NCBI GenBank assembly: GCA_011799875.1
Contig: CM022303.1
Span: forward strand, 543,698,171-543,762,170
DNA length: 64,000 bases
Reading direction: 5' to 3'
From: Thinopyrum elongatum
Taxonomy: Eukaryota > Streptophyta > Magnoliopsida > Poales > Poaceae
The notes under the pieces were generated by a model. It was not told where the DNA came from, made no database searches, and saw only the letters and a list, made by a program, of their open reading frames with translations. The first letter of the stretch is position 1. Each line of letters begins with the position of its first letter. Of the stretch, positions 55,233-64,000 are shown in pieces. Position numbers and translations under genes: made by a program.

Positions 55233-56244
55233 AGTGAGTCACCTAAAAGATAATATGAAGGCGAGTTATTTCAAAAGGGATACTAACTCATCAAAAATAC
55301 AAGAATGAGCAGTATAAAGATAAGCCGCCTTAAGCTAATGGCGGGTTCAATGAAAGAAGCAATTTCTGGAATTTTGGCGGGTTACAAGTACATTGATAAG
55401 CCGCCCGAAAGTGAAGGGCGGGTTAGTTATCTAAAGATCCAAGATTGCTGAATTCTGCTAAGTATGGGGCAAACAAGTTTCACATTTTACAACTATATTT
55501 ACGGATCTACGAGCAGTGCAAAAAAGGAAAATAATTGCTAAACCTAAAGGGTGGCAATGGAAGAACTAGCAGGCAACCTATCGAGCCTAAGGACAATACA
55601 AGTTGTCTACAAAAATAAGATGGCATAAAGAATACTACCGCAATACTTCTATAGCTTTTTGGATCAAACACGGGCTCTGTTCAAAGAATATGATGAACTC
55701 GGACGAACACCGATGAACTCTATGAAATTGGGTGACCTACTACAGATTTGAGAAGAAAGAGGAGGTGGAACCTGACGGTGGTGACGAAAAGCGGAGGTGC
55801 GCCGCTGAACCCTGACGGGGAGGTGTTGCGGCCTCGAGTGAAGAGGGCTGGTGCGGCTCGACTGTTGCGGCGGAGCTCCGGTGGCGAAGAGTTTTTGCGA
55901 GGAGGAAGAAGAAGAGGAGGCGACGGGGTAAAAGTGAAAAAGACGAACCCCCGTGCCTATTTATAAGGAAAAGAGGAATAGTAAATGACCGGTGCGAAGA
56001 TCGAGGATGCGCAACAAATTTCACAACAAAGGGACGCCTCGATTTTCAGAATGACAGATTTATACAAAGATTCGCTATGACATCATGAAGGTTTTCCAGA
56101 AATTACGGAGGTGACATCATCTTTTTATTATGGCGTGTTACAAAGATTTTTTTTAAATTGCGGCTGAAGGAAATGAAGAGAAGACTCTCCAAGCAGAAGG
56201 TTTAAAGATTGACATGAACAAGTTCAAATCAATCTGGGGCCTGA
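55233..56244 (-). promoter_or_regulatory. Upstream region of antisense gene C and polypurine tract
   Basis: About 1 kb from the antisense ATG to the 3' LTR. 55740-55960 is GC-rich, with frames but no recognised domain; a minus-strand TTATAAATAGG near 55956-55966 is a possible TATA element. The tract before the LTR reads TCTGGGGCCTGA, a weak polypurine tract. Confidence 0.5.
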
Positions 56245-56785
56245 TGTTGGGGATATAACCCGGCGCTATAACCCTCCCTGATAGGGCCGGGTTAGATTGA
56301 TGACGACTTAAGGAGTTGGGCCTTTGAAGAACCAAGACATACAATACGCAGCATTAAGGGGGCGGCCCACAACATGGGCCGGCTTAGGCTTAAAGTCAGA
56401 AGACAGCCCAGGGATGTAACCCGCCATGTAATGATCTACCTTGCAAAGCAAGGCGACTTAGAGTATGGTTCGGTCATGTATCATAACCCGACCCGGACTA
56501 TTGTAACCCGGCGGCCTCGACCTGTATATAAAGGCAAGTCCCCGGCATAGATTAGACAGGTTAGAATCAATCGAAAGCTAGGTTAAGCGAATCCGCTCCC
56601 TTGTAATCGATACTCTAGCAATACAATATAAAGCAGGACGTAGGCTTTTACCATGATCGTGAGGGGCCGAACCTGGGTAAACTCGTGTCTCTCGTCCCGC
56701 TCAACCCCGACAAGTTAATCACCGTTGCGATGGCTTCATGCTAAAGTCCTTTCACAAGGATATCTGTCGTGACAAAACCACGACA
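56245..56785 (+). repeat. Element C 3' LTR
   Basis: TGTTGGGGATATAACCCGG to ACCACGACA, 541 bases. TATATAAAGGC near 56523. The shared motif GTAGGCTTTTAC ... GAACCTGGGTAAA is intact at 56640-56682. Confidence 0.9.
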
Positions 56786-56833
56786 CCTCCCCCTCTGGTA
56801 GACATACTTCGTTCCTACAATTGGTATCAGAGC
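56786..56833 (+). promoter_or_regulatory. Copia D LTR end and primer-binding site
   Basis: The last 34 bases of the D LTR (ending TTCCTACA at 56819), then TTGGTATCAGAGC at 56821-56833, complementary to initiator methionine tRNA. It continues the LTR that was split at 43448. Confidence 0.85.
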
Positions 56834-56885
56834 AGGGTACTCCTTGACTCTGCTCATTTTAGTATAACGACTTTGGAGTTTAAGT

Positions 56886-58669
56886 ATGTCTTCAGTGAAC
56901 TACAAATCGCATCTCAAGATTCCCATATTTGATGGGACGGACTACCCCTTCTGGAAGGAGAAGTTGAAGATCCGTCTCCGAGCAATAGATGATGATATGT
57001 GGAACATGGTGCAGTTCGGGCTCACAATCATTGTACCTCAAGCCCCTACAGATGAAGAAAAGAAGCTCATTTAGCTGGATGCTCAAGCCAAAGATGAGAT
57101 TGGCGGGCATCTCAATCGAGCGCAATTTCTTCACTATCACCTGTGTGAAACTGCGAAGGAATTGTGGGATGTCCTCGAGAAGATAAATGAAGGAGTTTCA
57201 TCTCAGAAAGAAGCTCAAATTGATACTCTTTGAGCCAAATTCAATCGATTCAAGCGCATTGGGAATGAAAGCTGCCAGCAAACCTTTGATCACCTGAGTG
57301 ACATCACAAATGAACTTCAAGGTCTCAGCGCCAAAGACATCACTTACCATGAAGTTGTGAAGAAACTGCTTTGATCTCTTGACAATTCTTTCTCCACACT
57401 TGCTCTGATGATACGTGAACGAGCTGATTTCAAGAACCTTGACTCTGCTGATATCATGGAAAGACTGAACACCCACAAGGAACAGGAAGAAGAGAAAAGA
57501 GATCTATATGGCTCAAGTCAATGAAAAATCATGCTCTCAAGGCTGTGGCTGATTCTTCCTCCGATGGAAATGCCGAAGAAGATTCAGATGAACCAGAAAG
57601 ACTCAGCAAAGATCTCGCACTGATCACAAAAAGATTTCAACGCTTTCACAAGAAGAGCCAGTTCCAGCAAAGAAGTTCAAGCAACTCTGGGGGTTCAAAA
57701 TCTTCATCAAAACCTGCTATAGAATACACCTGTTTCAAGTGCAAAAAGCCTGGACACTTCATTTCGGACTGTCCTCTCTGGGAAGCAGAAATCCGTGCTA
57801 GTGGAAGATATGATTCTGGCAACCATCGAGGCAAAAGCAAGAGCAAGAACTACGAATCCGATGATGAGAAGAAAAAAAATTCTTCAAGAAGAAGGATGAC
57901 TCCACTTCAAAATCTTCATCAAGAACTTCATCAAGGAACCCTTCCAAGTCCTCCTCCAACCGCAAGGTTAACTCTTGCAAGGCCAAGGCGTACATCGCAA
58001 GGAAATGGATTCCGATGAAGAAGAACCGCCAGAATCCGAAGAAGAAGAAGAATCCGATGAGGATTCCGACTCGGGCATGGCTGGCATAGCCTGTGCCTCT
58101 TCTCCTGCGACAAACTTCTTCGGGAACCCGTCAAGCGACGAGGAATCTCCTGCCTACTGCTTCATGGCCAAAGCTTTAAAGGAAAAGGTATCCTCCAAAA
58201 ATCATAAGATTCACTCCCGTGATCAATATTCTTCTGATGAGGATGACCATGCTAAGTTGATCAAAATTGCTAACATTCAACGAAACTCCCTTGAGAAAAT
58301 AGAGAAAACCCTCAGGAAATCTGAAGGGTTGTTGGTTGAGGAGATGGAGAAAAATTTGTTGCTGACCGAAGAGTATTCCACTCTCAAGTCACGAATGGCT
58401 GAACTATCAACTCGTCATGATTTCCTCTCAGTTGACCAAGGAAGATTGACCTATGATTACCTAAAAAAGAAATAGGAACTCGAGGCGCTGAGAGAGGCTC
58501 ATGGGGATTTTATCAGAGAAAATTCTCTTCTCACCCAACAACTTAAGGATAAACCTGAGGTGTTTGTGCCACCTTGCTTAAAATGCCTCGAACGAAATAA
58601 TGCTGAATCATCTATTAGCGCTAACCCCTCGGTCGAGGAAAATGGTTCTATTTCTGATGAAAATGCTAG
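56886..58669 (+). pseudogene. Copia element D gag
   Basis: Starts at ATG 56886 with the copia Gag signature (IPIFDGTDYPFWKEKLKIRL), continuing through LCETAKELWDVLEKINEG and RADFKNLDSADIMERLNTHK. Stops near 57072 (TAG), 57230 (TGA), 57372 (TGA) and 58473 (TAG) are single transitions from CAG or CGA; frameshifts lie near 57515 and 57890. A zinc knuckle CFKCKKPGHFISDC is at 57733-57774. The acidic and coiled-coil C-terminal region reaches 58669, where the next element interrupts it. Protease, RT and integrase of D are outside the window. Confidence 0.85.
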
Positions 58670-58714
58670 TGAGGGAGTGATGGACTAAGGGGTCCTCGGG
58701 GCATCGGCCCATTG
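58670..58714 (+). mobile_element. 45-bp start of an F-like LTR
   Basis: TGAGGGAGTGATGGACTAAG and the following GGGGTCCTCGGG closely match the start of LTR F at 25718. It is cut off by the E LTR at 58715, so an F-family element probably inserted in copia D and was then hit by E. Confidence 0.6.
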
Positions 58715-59585
58715 TGTCGGGGGGATGTCCCCCGGGTAGGCCCAAGATGGCGAACGACGCTTCAAAACTTTGCTAAGGGAGTTCCCCCTGGCTGGAATCT
58801 GGCTGGCTGGAACCTGGCTGGGTTCTCCCTAGCCGGGTTCTCCCTGGCCGGGTTCTCCCTGTCCGGGTTCTCCCGGGCTGGGTTCTCCCTGGCCGGGTTC
58901 CCCGGGCTGGGTTCTTCTTGGCCGGGTTCTCCCTGTCCGGGTTCTCCCGGGCGGGGTTCTCCCTGGCCGGGTTCTCCTGAGGCGGGGTTCTCCCTGTCCG
59001 GGTTCAGCCTGTCCAGGTTCAGCCTGGCCAAGTCAACTAAGACATCCCGTCGGACCTGCGCAGACGTGACAGCCATACTCTACAGTGGAGCACTGTAGAT
59101 GAGCGGCTGGCACTGTAGATGAGCAACTGGCACTGTTCCTGCGTCACGTGACACCTCAACAGTGCATAGTTGGTCATATGTCCATTCCAACAGTGTAGTT
59201 AGGCCATGTGGGCCACCACTTGTCCCCTAGGCACCCCTATATAAGGTGACCCAGGGAGCCCATTTTCCATGGGGGACACTCCCTCTAACTCTCTCGTTCA
59301 CACACTCACAAATGAGGCAGAGAAGAGGAACGCTCCCAGCCTCCTTCTTCCTCCTCTGGATACAGCTCCAGGAGCAACTCTGTACTGCTACATATACACT
59401 GCATATATCATCAGACATGCAGGAGTAGGGGTGTTACCTCCACACGAGGGCCCCGAACCTGGGTAAGCCACCGTGTGCTGCTTGCCCAATCCCGTCCCTT
59501 GAAGTCCACTGCAGCCTTGCCCTCACCTCAAGCCACCCCGTGGCATCTGTCGTCTCGCGAACCCGCCCGCGAGATAACCACGACA
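58715..59585 (+). repeat. Element E first LTR
   Basis: 871 bases from TGTCGGGGGGATG to ACCACGACA. TATATAAGG near 59240. The shared motif TAGGGGTGTTAC ... CGAACCTGGGTAAG is at 59425-59467. About 3% different from 63023-63774 outside the minisatellite, and longer because of extra minisatellite units. Confidence 0.9.
58790..59035 (+). repeat. GCCGGGTTCTCCCTG minisatellite in LTR E
   Basis: About 16 units of 15-16 bases (variants GTCCGGGTTCTCCC, GGCTGGGTTCTCCC). The second LTR has only about seven units at 63095-63215, which accounts for most of the 119-base length difference. Confidence 0.85.
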
Positions 59586-61379
59586 GTTGGCGCCCACCAT
59601 GGGGCAAGCTGCTGTTGGAACCGCGGTCTGGGCGGGACCATCTTCGTCGTCACCACGGCGTCTCGCCGTCTCTCCGATAGCGCTCGGGGGCCCGACGTCG
59701 ACACGCCCCCGGCGCGGTCGCCCTCCTCGTCAGCCTCGCCCTCTTCATCATCACCACCGAGACGTCACCGCCGTCTCCCCGGCACCGGCCGGGGGCTTGA
59801 CATCAGCACGCCCTCAGCGCGTTCGTGCTGGGCGGTGCATCTTCATCATCTGTCGTCAGTCCGCGCGCGCTGCTTCGGCCCCGGCTCCACACCATCTCTG
59901 TCTGCGCGCGTGCGTTGCCACCGCCTCATTTCCGTTGGCCGCGTCCGTCCGCACGCCGCTCCACCCACGGCCGCACGTCTGCTCCTCTCCGTGCTGCATC
60001 TCGCTCCGGCTGGGACGCGCAGTCACTCCTCCATACACTAGCCAGCAAGTAAGACATTGCCCGTACACTCGCTCTGCTCTGCTCCGCTGTGCCTCCGTCC
60101 TGCTGCGGTCGCACCTTGCCGTTGCTGTGCCGCGACGCGCTGGACGCTCCTCCACGATGAGCTCGTCGCTGGCCGGCTGCATGCACACGTGCACGTAATG
60201 AAAGAGATTCAGTCAAAGTAGCTTGCTTGGCCGGCTCCACAAAGTAGTGAATTTCAAACAAGGCAGTCAGCTTGGCTGGCTGCATGCACATGTGCTTTGC
60301 CGGGTCCCAGTCAACCACCTGACCCATCGCGCCGCACCGCCTCCGCACCTCACCGTGGCTCCCCGTCATCGCTCCCGCGCTGGTCCGCCCCGGCCTTGTT
60401 TCTGCAGGGCCGCACTCCCGCGCGCCCGCTGGCCCCTGCGCCAGTCGGCTCCGCTCGCCTCGCGGCCGGCTCGCCGCCAGCTGGCCCCGCCCAAGCGTGC
60501 GCCTCCTCCCGCGGCGCCCCTCGCTGGCTCCCGCTCTGCTCCGCCCTGACCATTGCCTCGCGTGCTCCCGCGCTCCTCCACCGCGCCCGCGTCACCTCCC
60601 TGTGCCGCCTCCAGCTCGCCGGTCCGCCCAGACCGGCTCCCACGCGCCGACTCCTCGCGTTGACCCAGCCGCCCCACTCCATCTGGCCCCGTCCGCGCCT
60701 CGCTGGCATCTCCTCCGCTAGCAGCCAGGCCTCGTCCCGCGCCTGCCGGCTCGTCCTCGCTGCGCCTTCCGGGCTCCCGGTCGCTTCACCCTCGACCACA
60801 CCCGGCGTCGCGGCCGGCCGCCTCCGCTCCTGCGCAGTGCGCCCGCATCCCGGCCCCCCGCGCGCCGGCTGGCCAGCTCGTCGACCCGGCCGGCCCACCT
60901 CCCCAGCCAGCTCGCGCTCGCCCGTCCCGGCAGGCCAGCTCCGCCCGCGCCGCCCAGCCACCTCCCGCGGCGTCCCGTGCCCTCCGCGCAGCCCGGCCTC
61001 CGCCTCCCCCGCGTACCCGGCCCGGGCCGGCTCCATCCGCGCCCGTCCGCGCCGCCCGGGTCCGCCGCGTCCACGCCCGTCTCCCGAGCCGCCCGCCAGC
61101 CGGCTCCAGGCCCGTGACGGGTCGCCTCCTCCCGCGCCTGCCGGCTCCCGCTCGCCTCGTGGCCGGCTTCGGCCGTCTCCGCGTTCCGGCCACGCCAGCT
61201 CCCGCTGCGCCCGCTCTGCCTCGGCCTCGGCCGGCTCCGCGGCTCCGTTCGGCCCCGCGCGCCGAGCCGGATCCGCCTACCATGCCAGCATCCATCTCCG
61301 CGCGTCCGTCTGCCCACGCCGGCTGCCCCGACGCCCACCCTGGGCTTAGCGCACTCTGCTTCGCCCGGCTGCCCCGAGA

Positions 61380-61455
61380 AGAAAGAAAAAGACAAGAGAA
61401 AACAGAGAGAAAGCGGCTGGGTAAAAAAAAGAAAAGAAAAGAAAAGAAAAAGAAG
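61380..61455 (+). repeat. Purine-rich AAGAAAAG tract
   Basis: A short A/G-only run (GAAAAGAAAAGAAAAG-like) breaks the GC-rich block. Confidence 0.7.
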
Positions 61456-62439
61456 GCTGCGAGACACCTCCGCCCGCCCACGGCGCCGCTCTGCCGGCGG
61501 CCCTGCCTGCCCGTTTCAATGCTCGTTCGGCTGTGCCAAGCCGACCCGGCCGCCTCGACGCATCGACGGCTGTGTCAAGACGGATCGGCTACGTCCCGCT
61601 CCGCCGCCTGGCCGGTCGGGATCGACCGGCTGGATCCCCTTTGAGCGCCCGGAGGCTCGAAGGCTATCCCCAATGGCTGCGCTCTGCGAGCACCAAGCCG
61701 CACCGGCTGCAAGCCGGCAACCGGATTCAATCGACAACCTCGGCCTCATCTACAAGAAAACCAATGTGAGCTCCTCACTCGTATAATTTTGCACCGCGCA
61801 AACACGGATAACGCCGAGCGACCCTCGGGGGCCATCTCTGCATTTTTTTTACAGTTGCACTACTGTCCGCCCAGGCGCCAGCTAGTCTCGGCCCGGAGGC
61901 TGGCCGCTCGGCCCGATACGTTTGTTCCCGCAGACAGCTTAGTAGCGCATATGGTACCGAAGGCCCACCTCTCAGCCACATACCGCCACGCGGCTGTCCG
62001 GCAAGCGAGAGCAAAAGCTGGAGGTCACCCCACGTGAAAAACGTCCGGGAGAAGACGACTTGGGCAACCCGGTTGTTTCCTTTATGAGTATCTGCTCGGT
62101 CAAATCTGCTACCAGAGTCTGAGTACTGTCCGCTCCACTCCGCGGCCACTCTTCGTAACAGCTACAGACCGGCTCCCGGCTGTCTAGCTAACAAGAGGCA
62201 AAGCCAAAGAGCGGAGGGGACATGAAAAAGATTGAAGGGGGCTCGGACGAAACCGAGTCGGCACCCTCCGCATAAAACTTGCAATACCAAAAGCAAACAT
62301 TTGATATATCTGCACGGACTAACCTTGTCTTTTGCACGATCATCTCTGTGGGGAACCCCCTCCTCGCCCGGAGGATACACGCAGGTTGCAGGACCGCCGC
62401 CGGCTGCAACCGGCATTTCCGACGCCACCGTCCGCTTCA

Positions 62440-63022
62440 TCAACAACAAGACTCTCCGCCCAACTTTTCCAAGTTGCCCGGAGGCTCGGAGGCTACACCC
62501 AGTGGGTGCGCTTGCGCGCCCCCACTCAGCCGGCGGACTCCACTTCCGTGCCTGGTAGGGCCCCGTGCCCATCAACTGGCGGACTCCGCGTTCGCGCCCG
62601 GCTGGGCCCGTGCCCACCAGCCGGCGGACTCCGTGTCCGCGCCCGGCACCCTCGACGTCGCCGTCGGCTTCATCATCAACAGCAAGACCCTCCGCCCAAC
62701 TTTTCTAAGTTGCCCGGAGGCTCGGAGGCTACACCCAGTGGGTGCGCTTGTGCGCCCCCACTCGGAACACGCCACGCCTGTTGCACCCCGCCGCCGGCTG
62801 CAACAGGAATCCTCGACGCCATCGTCTGCATAACCAACCGCGAAGACCCTCCGCCCAACTTTTCAAGTTGCCCGGAGGTTCGGAGGCTACACCCAGTGGG
62901 TGCGCTTGTGCACCCCCACTGGAAGCAAGCCGCGCCGGCTGTCATCGACATCTTCCGCTTCATCAACGCCGCCAAAACCCTTCGCCCAACTTTTCCAAGT
63001 TGCCGGGAGGCTCGAAGGCTAC
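62440..63022 (+). repeat. Four tandem units at the 3' end of the E internal region
   Basis: A core containing CTCCGCCCAACTTTTC, AAGTTGCCCGGAGGCTCGG and, except in the last copy, ACACCCAGTGGGTGCGCTTG recurs at about 62453, 62690, 62847 and 62982, separated by variable CGCCGTC/CATCAACA spacers. A more diverged copy is near 61645. The last unit abuts the second LTR, so it includes the polypurine-tract position. Confidence 0.85.
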
Positions 63023-63774
63023 TGTCGGGGGGATGACCCCCGGGTAGGCCCAAGACGGCGAACGACGCTTCAAAACTTTGCCAGGGGAGTGCCCCCTGGC
63101 TGGAACCTGGCCGGGTTCTCCCTGGCTGGGTTCTCCCTGGTCGAGTTCTCCCGGGCGGGGTTCTCCCTGTCCGGGTTCTCCCGAGGCTAGGTTCTCCCTG
63201 TCCGGGTTCAGCCTGGCCAAGTCAACTAAGACGCCCCGTCGGACCTGCGCAGACGTGACGGCCATACTCTACAGTGGAGCACTATAGACGAGCGGCTGGC
63301 ACTGTAGATGAGCAACTGGCACTGTTCCTGCGTCATGTGACACCTCAACAGTGCATAGTTGGTCATATGTACATTCCAACAGTGTAGTTAGGCCATGTGG
63401 GCCACCACTTGTCCCCTGGGCACCCCTATATAAGGTGACCCAGGGAGCCCATTTTCCATGGGGGACACTCCCTCTAACTCTCTCGTTCACACACTCACAC
63501 ATGAGGCAGAGAAGAGGAACGCTCCCAGTCTCCTTCTTCCTCCTCTGGATACAGCTCCAGGAGCAACTCTGTATTGCTACATATACACTGCATATATCAT
63601 CAGACATGCAGGAGTAGGGGTGTTACCTCCACACGAGGGCCCCGAACCTGGGTAAGCCACCGCGTGCTACTTGCCCAATCCCGTCCCTTGATCTCCACTG
63701 CAGCCTTGCCCTCACCTCAAGCCACCCCGTGGCATCTGTCGTCTTACGAACCCGCTCGCGAGATAACCACGACA
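63023..63774 (+). repeat. Element E second LTR
   Basis: 752 bases, same ends as 58715-59585. Shared motif at 63614-63656. It is followed not by flanking DNA but by another copy of the E internal start. Confidence 0.9.
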
Positions 63775-64000
63775 GTTGGCGCCCACCATGGGGCAAGCTG
63801 CTGCTGGAACCACGGTCCGGGCGGGACCATCTTTGTCGTCACCGCGGCGTCGCGCCGTCTCTCCGATAGAGCTCGGGGGCCCGACGTCGACACTCCCCTG
63901 GCGCAGTTGCCCTCCTCGTCGGCCTCGCCCTCTTCATCATCACCACCGAGACGTCACCGCCGGCTCCCCGGCGCCGGCCGGGGGCTTGACATCAGCACGC
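63775..64000 (+). mobile_element. Start of a second E internal region
   Basis: GTTGGCGCCCACCATGGGGC and the next 200 bases repeat 59586-59810 with about 5% difference, and run off the window. The array is therefore LTR-internal-LTR-internal. Confidence 0.9.

Larger units (their letters stand above)
43449..56785 (+). mobile_element. Gypsy element C, full length (13.3 kb), with antisense gene
   Basis: LTRs at 43449-43956 and 56245-56785 enclose a primer-binding-like site, gag, a full pol (protease, RT, RNase H, integrase) and, on the opposite strand next to the 3' LTR, a five-exon accessory gene. The LTRs differ by roughly 5-6% of sites by eye, plus a 33-base deletion in the 5' copy. Flanking 5-mers are ccccc and cctcc in a C tract of the copia D LTR, so the duplication is plausible but degenerate. 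Domain order and the extra gene point to the Tat lineage. The element is dead: about eleven in-frame stops and a few frameshifts. Confidence 0.9.
59586..63022 (+). mobile_element. Element E internal region, non-coding, GC-rich
   Basis: Begins with GTTGGCGCCCACCATGGGGC, the primer-binding-like site shared with element C. 59600-61370 is extremely GC- and CpG-rich; frames of 200-350 residues on both strands are proline/arginine/alanine-rich, mutually overlapping and match no domain I know, so I do not call them genes. 61800-62350 is more balanced, without ORFs of note. Gag, RT and integrase are absent. It looks like a large non-autonomous LTR retrotransposon. Confidence 0.7.

Noticed and set aside
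59599..60198. Gag-like ORF starting at the ATG in CACCATGGGGC of element E
   Set aside because: That ATG lies inside the primer-binding-like site, the frame shows no Gag motif, and the same position in element C reads GTG.
60297..61481. Overlapping 200-350 residue frames on both strands in element E
   Set aside because: Composition is Pro/Arg/Ala/Ser, the frames overlap each other on opposite strands, and stops are rare simply because GC content is extreme. No domain recognised.

Overview
The window is intergenic DNA from a large grass genome, most likely a Triticeae species (Triticum/Aegilops type). I infer this from the density of nested Ty3-gypsy and Ty1-copia elements, a CACTA element ending in CACTACTGGA, and LTR sequences I recognise from wheat. 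Family names are from memory and unchecked. I see no ordinary host gene, rRNA, tRNA or CRISPR array. Almost every base belongs to a transposable element, and most coding regions are decayed transposon genes.

Layout. 1-5687: a giant imperfect inverted repeat containing a CACTA element (291-5392) and, outside its ends, two inverted copies of the same retrotransposon flank. 5688-7477: leader and LTR of that minus-strand gypsy element (Z). 7478-8112: fragment of a gypsy accessory gene (Y). 8113-12621: 3' LTR and accessory gene of a minus-strand gypsy element (X). 12622-21663: a young gypsy element (A) that has gag-protease and a long spliced antisense gene but no reverse transcriptase or integrase. 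21664-25660: 3' part and LTR of another gypsy element (G). 25661-26211: LTR of element F. 26212-42177: a minus-strand copia element (B), split by a Helitron (26849-38826), which is itself split by a complete Mutator-like element (MULE, 27020-35590) with a 9-bp target duplication. 42178-58669: a plus-strand copia element (D), split by a complete 13.3-kb gypsy element (C, 43449-56785) that has gag, pol and a five-exon antisense gene. 58670-64000: a short LTR fragment, then element E arranged as LTR-internal-LTR-internal, running out of the window.

How the parts relate. X, Y, A and C share one architecture: gag(-pol) on one strand and, next to the 3' LTR, a multi-exon gene on the opposite strand whose start lies near the LTR. 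This matches the extra ORFs described for Tat-lineage gypsy elements. X, A, F, C and E also share a short motif near the end of their LTRs, and C and E share a primer-binding-like site, so A and E may be mobilised by C-like autonomous elements. The MULE carries three genes: a MURA-type transposase (broken), a plant-mobile-domain gene (multi-exon, broken) and an apparently intact two-exon GRF-type zinc-finger/coiled-coil gene.

In-frame stops in these elements are mostly TAG or TGA at former CAG, CGA or TGG codons, which fits decay by deamination of methylated cytosine. The inverted repeat at 1-5687 is different: its arms differ mainly by single-base indels, so an assembly or read artefact must be excluded there.
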